Positions 1-7,002 are shown, counted from the stretch's first letter. The stretch: 13,388 nucleotides of DNA from Nitrososphaerota archaeon (GCA_016180375.1 JACPBJ010000146.1:1-13388), one strand, 5' to 3'. Program-made: numbers and translations. Notes: generated from the sequence alone by a model not told the origin.

Positions 1-410
1 CACTCAATTACCCTTCTTCTGATTATGGCTAAAGCATATTGAATTCTGATGATGTCAGCATTGTCTTCAATGTCTGCCGATGTTGCTCCAAGATGTAGTT
101 TGCCTCCTCCAATCTTGGACTGTTCAGCAAAGGTTTTCAGCTCGGCCATAAGATCGTGTCCGATCTCCTTTTCTATTTCATGCGCTCTTTTCAGATCAAT
201 GTAATCTTCTGAGGAGTGTTTCTTGATGTCGTTGAGTTCCTCTTTTGTAATTAAGCCAAGATCGTGTTGAGCAGCTGCCAAAGTTGTCCAAATTTTTCTC
301 CATATCGCCCTGTAATGCCTCTCTGAGAAAATCGTCCTCATTTCGGTGCTGCCGTATCTCCATGTAAATGGAGAGAGGTAGGTGTCATGCCCAAACTTTT
401 CTTCTGGCAT
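1..410 (-). CDS. purB: Adenylosuccinate lyase, N-terminal part (cut by window edge)
   Basis: Adenylosuccinate lyase cleaves SAICAR to AICAR plus fumarate, and adenylosuccinate to AMP plus fumarate, in cytoplasmic purine synthesis. I translated the minus strand from the ATG at 410-408 and obtained 136 uninterrupted residues to the window edge. The start MPEEKFGHDTYLSPFTWRYG carries the family's RYG(S) substrate-binding segment (R18-Y19). Further along come EIGHDLMAE with the conserved His85, and HLGATSADIEDNAD (106-119), the TSxD phosphate/substrate-binding region of the fumarase/aspartase superfamily. The second catalytic His and the signature loop lie beyond the left edge. A TATA-like box about 30 nt upstream supports this start and implies a very short leader. 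The gene is divergent from the cassette that starts at 625, and nothing looks damaged. Confidence 0.93.
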   Translation of the reverse strand, partial: MPEEKFGHDTYLSPFTWRYGSTEMRTIFSERHYRAIWRKIWTTLAAAQHDLGLITKEELNDIKKHSSEDYIDLKRAHEIEKEIGHDLMAELKTFAEQSKIGGGKLHLGATSADIEDNADIIRIQYALAIIRRRVIE

Positions 411-437
411 CTGCGTCTATAGCCCTCTAGAGCTTGT

Positions 438-446
438 GAAATAAAC
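438..446 (-). promoter_or_regulatory. TATA-like box for purB
   Basis: Read on the minus strand the sequence is GTTTATTTC, centred about 32 nt upstream of the purB ATG. Archaeal transcription starts about 25 nt below the TATA centre, so the leader would be around 6 nt. Judged by eye and spacing only. Confidence 0.45.
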
Positions 447-592
447 ATTCAAGGTAGATGTTGTAAAATGACCTTAAGGTTTCGTCAAACACTAAATGGC
501 GAGGCATCAACCAGAATCGGGAATTACAATCGCTGACGACAAACAGAAAGATGACTTGGCTTAATCAGAAAAGCAGTAACCACATCAAGAAA

Positions 593-601
593 TCTTAAAA
601 C
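593..601 (+). promoter_or_regulatory. TATA-like box for the 625-1430 cassette
   Basis: TCTTAAAAC is centred about 28 nt before the GTG start at 625. That is the spacing expected for a leaderless archaeal transcript beginning at the start codon. Confidence 0.45.
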
Positions 602-624
602 TAGCCGACTTTCAAAGCAACGAT

Positions 625-1035
625 GTGGGTCTTATTATCGAAGGAACTATTCAATATGGTGTTTCACCTAGTAAGTTTGCCGCTCCTTTTTATTTACCCG
701 TATTCAAGTCAAAACTTTCTGTTCCGTACCAGCTTTCTTTTATTCCAACCACTTTTATTGACGCGACTATTCTGTCTGTGAAGGTGTTGGGAAGGCAAAT
801 CACAGATGCAGAGCAAAATGCGATAACAACGATAGTTGGAAAGCAAATTGAATTCTATTTCAACTTCTCATTTGTCGGCAACTCTGATTTTCTTTACTTT
901 ACACAAAAATCTTGGGAGGTGTTGCGAAATGCGGGGCTTTTTACATCGGAGTATTTTATTCAGTTCAAACTGACTAAGGTCAAAAAAGAAGGAAAGCAAG
1001 AGGAGGAAATATACCCGTTGCGAGATATGTCATGA
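625..1035 (+). CDS. Hypothetical protein, first gene of PaREP1-linked pair
   Basis: This 136-aa protein is not recognised. The N-terminal two thirds is rich in Phe, Tyr, Ile, Val and Thr in alternating patterns suggestive of beta strands (for example EFYFNFSFVGNSDFLYF). The C-terminal tail is charged (KVKKEGKQEEE). I see no signal peptide, no clear transmembrane helix and no catalytic motif. The GTG start at 625 is chosen because a TATA-like box sits about 28 nt upstream; an ATG two bases earlier is in another frame. Its last codons overlap the next gene by 4 nt, so the two are almost certainly co-transcribed and translationally coupled. A functional partnership with the PaREP1/HEPN-like downstream protein, possibly toxin-antitoxin-like, is inference only. 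Base composition appears somewhat more AT-rich than in the ATPase genes, compatible with an accessory insert. Confidence 0.6.
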   Translation: MGLIIEGTIQYGVSPSKFAAPFYLPVFKSKLSVPYQLSFIPTTFIDATILSVKVLGRQITDAEQNAITTIVGKQIEFYFNFSFVGNSDFLYFTQKSWEVLRNAGLFTSEYFIQFKLTKVKKEGKQEEEIYPLRDMS

Positions 1036-1430
1036 GCTCAGACCTAGATGAGGTAAGGCGAAGGCAGAAATTAGCTGATTACTATTACGACAACTATCTG
1101 AAACACTTCGGCAACAAGGATTTCTCCAAGGCATCTGAGTTTCTATGGGGGACCATTAATAATTTAGTCTATTGCTTAGGGCTACTCGACGGTCAGAAAC
1201 TAAGTGAACATGGGAAAGTGGTAGGCTATCTAAAATCCTTAGCAAATGTCAAACAGGATCCTGAGATGATCGACGGTATCCCTGCTGCCGAGTCAATGCA
1301 TGCCAACTTTTACCACAGTTTTATGACAGAGGATGTTTTTGAACATAATCGATTAAGAGCCGAGAAGCTCACAACAAAGCTCGCTATGATTCTACTTGAC
1401 CGATTAGATGAGATAATCAAACAGATCTAA
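1032..1430 (+). CDS. PaREP1-family (HEPN-superfamily-like) protein
   Basis: This 132-aa all-helical protein resembles the archaeal PaREP1 family as I remember it. After an N-terminal helix it has KASEFLWGTINNLVYCLGLL (33-52), a segment around HGKVVGYLKSLA (60-71), and ESMHANFYHSFM (87-98) before a final helix. The order 'A-x-E-x-L-W-G ... H-G ... H-x-N-F-Y' is the PaREP1 pattern. PaREP1 proteins are small helical-bundle proteins of the HEPN superfamily, multicopy in many archaea and mostly of unknown function. The canonical HEPN RNase motif (R-x4-6-H) is not visible, so ribonuclease activity cannot be claimed. The ATG at 1032 overlaps the previous stop as ATGA, indicating translational coupling. 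The family call is moderately sure; the role is unknown. Confidence 0.6.
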   Translation: MSSDLDEVRRRQKLADYYYDNYLKHFGNKDFSKASEFLWGTINNLVYCLGLLDGQKLSEHGKVVGYLKSLANVKQDPEMIDGIPAAESMHANFYHSFMTEDVFEHNRLRAEKLTTKLAMILLDRLDEIIKQI

Positions 1431-1519
1431 CCCAATTAATGAATATTTCCGACTACCCAAAATTCAACACTCGATTCCAACATCTATCAACACAACAGCA
1501 CAAAATCGCTCCTAAAGAT

Positions 1520-1528
1520 TTATTAAAA
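1520..1528 (+). promoter_or_regulatory. TATA-like box for ATPase subunit I gene
   Basis: TTATTAAAA lies in the 141-bp spacer after the PaREP1 gene, centred about 48 nt before the TTG start at 1572. That predicts a start near 1550 and a leader of about 22 nt, longer than for most genes here. A short SD-like GTGA (1561-1564) sits in that leader. The rest of the spacer shows no clear terminator. Confidence 0.45.
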
Positions 1529-1571
1529 GTGCGAAGATGCTTCGAGCCGACAATAAAACAGTGAAGCCATT

Positions 1572-3677
1572 TTGGGTGTTACCAAGCTCTCGAAGGTCTC
1601 AGTAATTGTCCCAAGAAGCGAAGTTCCCTTCGTCCTTAGGGAACTCTCCGAGTTTGGAATGTTCCACCCTTCACAACCGCATTCTGAAAAATATGATCCA
1701 AAATTAGACGAACTATCTTCCAAGGCTTTCAGAACCTACATCGCTCTAGGAGAAATTGTCAGAGACGCCTCTCTGAAACTGGAGCCGGGCATACTCGACA
1801 TTCTGGCGAAGGGATACCATATCTCAAAAGAAAAATTCACCGTATCAGACTGGGAAGACCTTGTCAACAGGGTTGAAGCAAATGCCAAGCCGCTCATCGA
1901 TGAAATAGGAAGAGCGCTAAGCATAGCAAACGAAGCCGAAAAGACATTCTCATCAGACAAAGCGCTGAGGGAAGCTCTGAGGCTAGTTTCAGGATTCTCA
2001 ATCGATTTCAAGCAGTTTGCAACTCTCAAGAGGGTACGCATAATATTCGCAGTTGTAACAGCCAAGGATCTTAGAGAAGTAAAGAAGAGCCTTCCGGAAG
2101 CGATAGTTGTTGATACCCCTCTAACCAAGGCTGAGAGTGCAGTCGTCATTGCAACTCCAAAGTCGAGCGGTGAGTTTGTCGAGAAGGTTCTTAGAAGTTT
2201 TGAGGTCGAGCCATTTTCAATACCCACTGATCTGCCACAAAACCCCGCCGAAGCATTCAAGGTTGTCGATGGGAGAGTCTCCGAAACTGAAAAGAAACTT
2301 ACAGAATCGAAGCAGAGACTGGCAGAAACTGTCAAGAATAATGAGAATAGGATACTTGCGCTTTACGAGATTTCAAAGACTGCTCATTCTGTCCTAGACG
2401 AAATGAAGCGCTCAGGAGATTTGAAGAGGATGGCCGTATTGCAGGGCTACATCCCTCACACAAAGGAGCCGCAATTCAAGGAATCATTTGGGAGGTGGAT
2501 AGCTGTTGCGGAGGAGGTTCATCCTGTTGCAGGGCACGGTCATGGAGGAGAGCATGAACAATCTGATGTTCCAACGTTAATGTCCAATCCGGGATTCACG
2601 AACTCGTTTGAGGTCATTACCATGAACCAAGGAGCGCCAAGATACGGCGAAATAGATCCCACAGCCATCATCGGATTAATCTTCCCAATATTCTACGGCA
2701 TAATGTTCGGCGACCTTGGTCATGGGCTTGTAATGCTGCTCTTTGGGGTTCTGCTGCTGGCGCGCAATGCCCCCAGTCTGAAAAGCTGGGGAAGAATACT
2801 CACCCTTGCAGGACTTTCGTCTGCAGTAGTAGGACTGTTAATAGGAGAAGCATTTGGTCTTGAAATCAAAGTATTCATTCCTGCGCTTGGACAGTTAACC
2901 TTGGTAGAGCTCGTGGAGAGATTCCATGAAGGACAGCCTCTTGCAATACCAACGATCAATATCGTAGCATTGAAACTCATGCTGAAAATTTCCATACTTC
3001 TTGGCATGGCGCATCTCGCAACAGGGCATTTGGTTGGAATAGTGAACGATATCAGGGGCAAAGCCTATGTAGAGCTTATCTCAGAGAGGCTCCCTACCTT
3101 TGCAATGTACGTTGGTTTCATCTTTCTGTTCTTCGCGTTCTTGGGAGCAAGGTTCCAAATCTCCGCGCTATTCTCTGATTACTCCAGAGCAACTCCGCTA
3201 TTCTTCTTCCTTCACGGACCACCTGTTGCGGTATCAGGTACCATTGCAGTAGCCCTGCTTGCGGGGCCTCTAGCCTTGTATGTGATCGCGAAGCCCGCTT
3301 TTATTGTAATGGGCAAGTTTCCCAAAGAAAGCGTGGGAATGGCAGCCATGCAGAATCTCATCGAAGGAGTATTTGAGAAGATACCAAGCTTTCTCTCAAA
3401 CACAGTTAGTTATACTAGGCTCGCTGTCCTGCTCACTGTCCATGCTTCACTTTTGATAGCTCTAAACCTAGCATGGAAGATGCCTTTTGGTTCAGGGATA
3501 CCTCTCATCATCATCTGCAATATCCTCATAATTGCTTTAGAGGGATTGATAGTATACATCCAAGACCTGAGGTTGCACCTCTACGAATGGTTCACGAAGT
3601 TCTATGGAGGCACAGGAATCGTGTTCAGGCGCTTTTCATCCGACACTATAAGATCAGAGGTAGAGTGGAAAGACTAG
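1572..3677 (+). CDS. atpI: A/V-type ATPase subunit I (a subunit, membrane stator)
   Basis: Subunit I is the membrane stator of the archaeal rotary ATPase: it forms the ion half-channels against the c-ring and anchors the peripheral stalks. The 701 residues match the usual 620-720. Residues 1-335 are cytoplasmic and helical, with the conserved opening VTKLSKVSVIVPRSEV. The membrane half starts at about 354 with GLIFPIFYGIMFGDLGHG (GDxGHG, 370-375), followed by roughly seven or eight hydrophobic helices. SYTRLAVL (603-610) contains the Arg606 that corresponds to the essential ion-path arginine, and the tail has the family's HLYEWFTKFYGGTG. A His-rich linker (HPVAGHGHGGEHE, 307-319) precedes the membrane domain. 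TTG at 1572 is the start because an in-frame stop lies at 1554 and no ATG intervenes. The stop interlocks with the stop of convergent subunit C. Confidence 0.95.
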   Translation: MGVTKLSKVSVIVPRSEVPFVLRELSEFGMFHPSQPHSEKYDPKLDELSSKAFRTYIALGEIVRDASLKLEPGILDILAKGYHISKEKFTVSDWEDLVNRVEANAKPLIDEIGRALSIANEAEKTFSSDKALREALRLVSGFSIDFKQFATLKRVRIIFAVVTAKDLREVKKSLPEAIVVDTPLTKAESAVVIATPKSSGEFVEKVLRSFEVEPFSIPTDLPQNPAEAFKVVDGRVSETEKKLTESKQRLAETVKNNENRILALYEISKTAHSVLDEMKRSGDLKRMAVLQGYIPHTKEPQFKESFGRWIAVAEEVHPVAGHGHGGEHEQSDVPTLMSNPGFTNSFEVITMNQGAPRYGEIDPTAIIGLIFPIFYGIMFGDLGHGLVMLLFGVLLLARNAPSLKSWGRILTLAGLSSAVVGLLIGEAFGLEIKVFIPALGQLTLVELVERFHEGQPLAIPTINIVALKLMLKISILLGMAHLATGHLVGIVNDIRGKAYVELISERLPTFAMYVGFIFLFFAFLGARFQISALFSDYSRATPLFFFLHGPPVAVSGTIAVALLAGPLALYVIAKPAFIVMGKFPKESVGMAAMQNLIEGVFEKIPSFLSNTVSYTRLAVLLTVHASLLIALNLAWKMPFGSGIPLIIICNILIIALEGLIVYIQDLRLHLYEWFTKFYGGTGIVFRRFSSDTIRSEVEWKD

Positions 3678-4750
3678 GCCAAGACTATCTTCTGCATTAT
3701 GGCCTTTGAACCAAGAGAATGCTCTATTCCAAAAGCTATAGCAGAGATGTTCCTCGCTTCCAGTTCCTTCAACCTTATCAGACTTAGCACAACTCCCTCA
3801 GTGAACGATTCCCAGAGGAACGGGTACACGGCCCTCTCGTAGCCCAGCCGTCTGAACGCCTCTTCAAGTGCTGACAGGAATGTCATGTCCCCTTCTGTAG
3901 TTTGTGGGATAATGGTTCGGTATGCAGTTGCGCTAAGAAGCTTTACCGCTTCTGGTGCATTAGCAGCCACTATCATCCTATCTAGAACCTTCTGCGAAAC
4001 GTCGAATGTTGGCTCGACAAGTAGAGCTCTGGTCTGTGGTTGCGGCAGGTCCCATGTTTTTGCCCTCAGGATAGAGAGGACATTGTAAGAGTCGATATCA
4101 ACGGCAATTATTGGTCTAAGCCTCTTGTTGCTCATAGCATATGCGCTGATCCTGCCCTTCTTGACAAACGCGCTGAGAATTCCTTGATAGAGAGATCTGT
4201 CAAGGTATACATCAAATGCATCAAGCTGTTGTGTCTCCTTGTAGGTCTTCACCGCATTTTCAACAGCTTCGAAAAATTCTGTCCCTTTGAGCAGGTTCAC
4301 AGCTTCGTCCAAATTTTCTGCGGCGAGCGCCCTTACAACGAGGTCTCTTCTACCAACCATCTCTTCGGCATACATGTCCAAGTATCTTTGGATTTCTTCG
4401 TAAGACCTTCCAACTGCCTTGCCCTTCAAAACCACCTTGAGGTCCCCAACTACGTACTTCATGAAATAGGCTGAAAGGATTTCAGGCTTCGAGTAGACTT
4501 TCAAGAGGTCATGATGCAAACTTGCCACATGCTCTCTTGCAGCGAGATCAATCTTGTACGCGGCATGAGGAGGCTGGATCTTTGAAACTGCATCAGAATA
4601 TGCCGTTGCTTTGAGTCTGGTAACTAAATCCTCAAGGTCCCTTGCTTCTGTAAGGGGCTCGATTGAAGCCCTAGAAAGAAGAGTACCCTTCAGGGCATAT
4701 GCTTTAGTTATCGAATATACATTGTCGGAGGTCGGGCTCAATAGCTTCAA
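3674..4750 (-). CDS. atpC: A/V-type ATPase subunit C (V-ATPase subunit d homologue)
   Basis: Subunit C is the helical, funnel-like central-stalk piece that couples the D/F rotor shaft to the membrane c-ring. The 358-aa length fits the family (about 330-390). The sequence is soluble and helix-rich with the family's opening (NVYSITKAYALKGTLLSR, 10-27) and the typical segment YFMKYVVGDLKVVLKGKAVG (95-114). There is no signal peptide and no membrane span. It starts with TTG, in the same frame as and just one codon after the TAG stop of the subunit H gene, so the two are co-transcribed and probably translationally coupled. Its 3' end overlaps the end of the subunit I gene by 4 nt in convergent orientation. 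Finding the gene next to I and H strongly supports the assignment. Confidence 0.9.
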   Translation of the reverse strand: MKLLSPTSDNVYSITKAYALKGTLLSRASIEPLTEARDLEDLVTRLKATAYSDAVSKIQPPHAAYKIDLAAREHVASLHHDLLKVYSKPEILSAYFMKYVVGDLKVVLKGKAVGRSYEEIQRYLDMYAEEMVGRRDLVVRALAAENLDEAVNLLKGTEFFEAVENAVKTYKETQQLDAFDVYLDRSLYQGILSAFVKKGRISAYAMSNKRLRPIIAVDIDSYNVLSILRAKTWDLPQPQTRALLVEPTFDVSQKVLDRMIVAANAPEAVKLLSATAYRTIIPQTTEGDMTFLSALEEAFRRLGYERAVYPFLWESFTEGVVLSLIRLKELEARNISAIAFGIEHSLGSKAIMQKIVLA

Positions 4751-4753
4751 AGG

Positions 4754-5089
4754 CTAATCTCCAAGCACAGCCTTTACTACCGCATCCGCAGCCTTGTCAA
4801 AAGATGCATCTATCTTGCTCTGGAGCTTCTTGACTTCGGCTTCGCTCTTTGCCATTATTTCCTTGGCCTTCATCTGCGCTTCCTGAGTGGCTCTATCTAG
4901 TTCCTCTTTCATAGCCCCATTCGCTTCAGAAACTATCTGGTTCTTTACCTGCTCAGCCTGCTCTCTTGCTAATGCTACTAGGCTTCTCTTCATCTCCTCC
5001 ACGCTAGCTTTTATTACGTCGAGCTCCTTCTCCATCTCCGAAAGAGCCGAAATTACCCCTTCCAAATGGGAAGCTTCTTGGTGCGACAA
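4754..5089 (-). CDS. atpH: A/V-type ATPase peripheral stalk subunit H (G-like)
   Basis: This 111-aa protein is an almost continuous coiled coil, rich in Glu, Lys, Ala and Gln, from about residue 8 to 95. It ends in KAADAVVKAVLGD, the short C-terminal tail typical of archaeal ATPase subunit H / V-ATPase subunit G. With subunit E, not present in this window, it would form the peripheral stalk linking the catalytic head to subunit I. The TTG start at 5089 is favoured by a TATA-like box centred about 28 nt upstream, consistent with a leaderless message; a later in-frame Met (residue 19) would remove part of the first helix. Subunit C follows after one intervening codon. Coiled coils are low in information, so the call leans on length, tail and neighbours. 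Confidence 0.85.
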   Translation of the reverse strand: MSHQEASHLEGVISALSEMEKELDVIKASVEEMKRSLVALAREQAEQVKNQIVSEANGAMKEELDRATQEAQMKAKEIMAKSEAEVKKLQSKIDASFDKAADAVVKAVLGD

Positions 5090-5112
5090 CTCTCCACGCG
5101 ACCTCTTGTCTG

Positions 5113-5122
5113 AAAATAAAAG
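5113..5122 (-). promoter_or_regulatory. TATA-like box for the atpH-atpC operon
   Basis: On the minus strand the sequence reads CTTTTATTTT, centred about 28 nt above the TTG start of subunit H, which predicts a leaderless transcript. The same T-rich run is just downstream of the NAC stop codon, so it may also serve as a NAC terminator. Confidence 0.5.
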
Positions 5123-5132
5123 TCTTTAGAGC

Positions 5133-5471
5133 TTATGTAAGTTTCAGAATCGCCTGGGCAAGATCGCCATTCGACTCTTCAAGCGCAACCCTTGCTCTTT
5201 CGTTTGAAACTCCTGTCTGCTGAGCAACCAAAAGCACGTCTTCTTCGGTGAACTTCGGCTTTTCCCTAGCAACCTCTTCAACATTTTCTCCAACTACCTG
5301 AAACATTCTGGTGCCCTTTGCCTTGACCTCAGACACACTTGCTTCCTTTACGATTATATCCTTGTTCTTTGTCCTGATGATAACTTCCTGAACATCTTCA
5401 ATGGGCTCGAAATTTATCCCCATTCTTTCGAGCATTCTTTTAGTTTGCCTGTTGTCCATTGGGAAAGCCAT
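5133..5471 (-). CDS. nac: Archaeal nascent polypeptide-associated complex protein (NAC, alpha-type)
   Basis: Archaeal NAC is a homodimeric ribosome-associated factor thought to shield nascent chains near the tunnel exit. The 112 residues match the family. The N-terminal segment has Met/Arg-rich helical residues (MDNRQTKRMLERMGI), then the NAC beta-barrel dimer domain (about 20-65, with EVIIRTKNKDIIV and VSEVKAKGTRMFQVVG). A short linker leads to a UBA three-helix domain (about 73-112, FTEEDVLLVAQQTGVSNERA then ALEESNGDLAQAILKL). The ATG at 5471 fits the typical family N-terminus, and a weak TATA-like sequence lies about 30 nt upstream. The gene is in the same orientation as DUF3052 above and atpH below, but each seems to have its own promoter. 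Nothing is unusual in the protein. Confidence 0.95.
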   Translation of the reverse strand: MAFPMDNRQTKRMLERMGINFEPIEDVQEVIIRTKNKDIIVKEASVSEVKAKGTRMFQVVGENVEEVAREKPKFTEEDVLLVAQQTGVSNERARVALEESNGDLAQAILKLT

Positions 5472-5496
5472 GTCACAGGATCAATTCATTACGCGT

Positions 5497-5505
5497 CCTT
5501 AAGTC
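5497..5505 (-). promoter_or_regulatory. Weak TATA-like box for NAC
   Basis: Minus-strand GACTTAAGG is centred about 30 nt upstream of the NAC ATG, in the 42-bp gap after the DUF3052 gene. Position fits; match to consensus is modest. Confidence 0.35.
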
Positions 5506-5513
5506 TTCCTGGA

Positions 5514-5897
5514 CTAAATCAATTTTAGGCGAAGGGCGGCGCAGTCTTCATCTATAGCAATCGTCGCCACTCCTTGCAGCCCAATGGAAAGCGCGTATTT
5601 GTAGATGCTGTCTCTGTTTATGTCGGTCTTGACCTTAGAAGTGCCCTTATGGTAGGTAACCCACAGCATCCCACCAGGGTTGAGAACTTTCTTCAACTTG
5701 GGCAGCTGCTCTTCCATTTCCTTGTTGTTGGCAACAAAAACCTGAATGATGTCAGCAGGTTCATTGGGTTCTTTTAATACGGTAACATTTCTTGGCAGTT
5801 CGCCGAGCTTAGCCACATAATTCTTCGGCGCGTTAACAAAGAGAACCTTGCGGCCTTCCTTGATCATGAGTTTTTGGGCAACTGGCTTTTCTGACAT
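5514..5897 (-). CDS. DUF3052 family protein
   Basis: This small soluble protein of 127 aa has no signal peptide or membrane helix. Its layout matches the DUF3052 family, whose biochemical function is not established: an N-terminal VAQKLMIKEGRKVLFVNAPKNY (6-27), a central ADIIQVFVANNKE (49-60), VLNPGGMLWVTYHKG (71-85), DINRDSI (92-98) and a C-terminal IDEDCAALRLK (115-125). The alternating alpha/beta pattern with a glycine-bearing first strand-turn region recalls the methyltransferase-like Rossmann folds proposed for such proteins, but no SAM-binding GxGxG is visible. The ATG at 5897 gives the expected N-terminus. It is divergent from the barrel-protein gene at 5988 across a 90-bp spacer and lies directly upstream of NAC. 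No functional link to either neighbour can be stated. Confidence 0.8.
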   Translation of the reverse strand: MSEKPVAQKLMIKEGRKVLFVNAPKNYVAKLGELPRNVTVLKEPNEPADIIQVFVANNKEMEEQLPKLKKVLNPGGMLWVTYHKGTSKVKTDINRDSIYKYALSIGLQGVATIAIDEDCAALRLKLI

Positions 5898-5987
5898 GCT
5901 TTTTCCAGCTAATTGCTATGCATTACATTTTTCAATTTTTAACAGAGATACAAGCCAAATTAGGAACCGTCAAGGCTAATCGCAATA

Positions 5988-6980
5988 ATGATCAAAATCG
6001 TCGAGAAGCTTCTTGCATCGAGCGAACCATCCATCAGATTCAAGACTTGCGTGAATGTTCTATCCGAGGAATCAGGCTCTGGAAGAATCAGGAAACTGCA
6101 AGACGAAATAAAGTCATCATCAAGGGTAAAATTACTTCTCTCTGAGAGGGGGAAGGATGGAAAGATACCCTTTCATCCCTACTGCAAATGGTATGGAGCT
6201 CATTGGGTTCTGGCCAGTCTTGCGGACATAGGCTATCCCCCGGGAGACAAGGCGCTAATTCCATTAAGGGAGCAAGTCTACGATTGGCTATTGTCAAAAG
6301 AGCATGAAGGATTAGCGGAAAGACATCATCCTTACACGGGGTCGATAAAATACGTCAAAGGTCTACCTAGAATTCATGCATCGATGGAAGGGAATGCTGT
6401 CTATTCTATGTTGACGCTGGACATATTAGATGATAGAACCGATAAGCTAGCGGAGCGCCTTGTAAAGACGCAGTGGCCTGATGGAGGCTGGAACTGCGAT
6501 AAGAATTCCAGAGCGACAAACTCATCGTTCTATGAGAGCTTAATTCCTCTTCGGGCGCTGGCGCTACACGCAAAGGCAAGGAGAAGTTCATCATCTAGAG
6601 AAGCAGCTGCACGTGCTGCGGAAATATTCCTTAAGCGAAATTTGTACAAGAGGCAACACGACGAGAAGGTAATGTCAGATGATTTTGTCAAGTTGCACTA
6701 TCCCTGCTATTGGCATTACGACATTCTCTTTGCATTAAAGGTCATGGCAGAGGGGGGTTTCATCAAAGATAAGCGATGTCAAGTTGCCCTATCTCTGTTA
6801 GAGTCGAAACGTCTGCCGGATGGTGGGTTCCCAGCTGAAAGGAAATACTATAGAGTAACAAATGATATGCATGCCGGGCGCTCGTTGGTGGACTGGGGAG
6901 TCGCAAATTCAAAACAAATGAACGAGTGGGTAACTGTCGATGCGTTATACGTGTTGAAATCTGCAGAGCGAAAGTTTTAG
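5988..6980 (+). CDS. Alpha/alpha-barrel (prenyltransferase/squalene-cyclase-like repeat) protein
   Basis: This 330-aa soluble protein has the look of the terpenoid cyclase / prenyltransferase alpha-alpha toroid superfamily. It has repeated helical hairpins with QW-like repeats, clearest at QWPDGGWNC (162-170) and RLPDGGFPAE (275-284), and weaker ones at GKIPFHPYCKWYGAHWVLASL (58-78) and after 230 (LHYPCYWHYDILFAL). It opens with a SSEPSIRF segment (11-18) as in many proteins annotated only as squalene-cyclase-like. The class II cyclase acid motif DxDD is absent, and the length is about half that of squalene-hopene cyclases, so cyclase activity should not be assumed. An in-frame stop at 5961 leaves ATG 5988 as the first conventional start. 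No convincing promoter or SD was found in the 90-bp spacer. It sits between ATPase units without an obvious functional link. Confidence 0.75.
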   Translation: MIKIVEKLLASSEPSIRFKTCVNVLSEESGSGRIRKLQDEIKSSSRVKLLLSERGKDGKIPFHPYCKWYGAHWVLASLADIGYPPGDKALIPLREQVYDWLLSKEHEGLAERHHPYTGSIKYVKGLPRIHASMEGNAVYSMLTLDILDDRTDKLAERLVKTQWPDGGWNCDKNSRATNSSFYESLIPLRALALHAKARRSSSSREAAARAAEIFLKRNLYKRQHDEKVMSDDFVKLHYPCYWHYDILFALKVMAEGGFIKDKRCQVALSLLESKRLPDGGFPAERKYYRVTNDMHAGRSLVDWGVANSKQMNEWVTVDALYVLKSAERKF

Positions 6981-7002
6981 TCTTTTCCTGCAGTGCGCTA
7001 GG

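Noticed and set aside
411..624. Possible tRNA or structured RNA in the purB upstream spacer
   Set aside because: I could not form a cloverleaf or find the T-arm GGTTC-like consensus. Only divergent promoter-like elements and a tiny ORF are visible.
145..1035. Mobile element carrying the PaREP1 cassette
   Set aside because: No transposase, integrase, terminal inverted repeats or target duplication could be seen at the cassette borders; composition alone is not enough.
1523..1723. Minus-strand 66-codon frame over the atpI start
   Set aside because: It is antisense to the conserved N-terminus of subunit I and has no recognisable features.
1736..2335. Long open frame on the minus strand (199 codons)
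   Set aside because: It is fully inside the subunit I gene in antisense, is Ser/Leu-rich as shadow frames are, and has no recognisable motif. The plus-strand protein is unambiguous.
4040..4474. Open frame on the plus strand (144 codons) inside the subunit C region
   Set aside because: It is the antisense shadow of atpC; the minus-strand protein matches the ATPase C family in length, motifs and neighbours.
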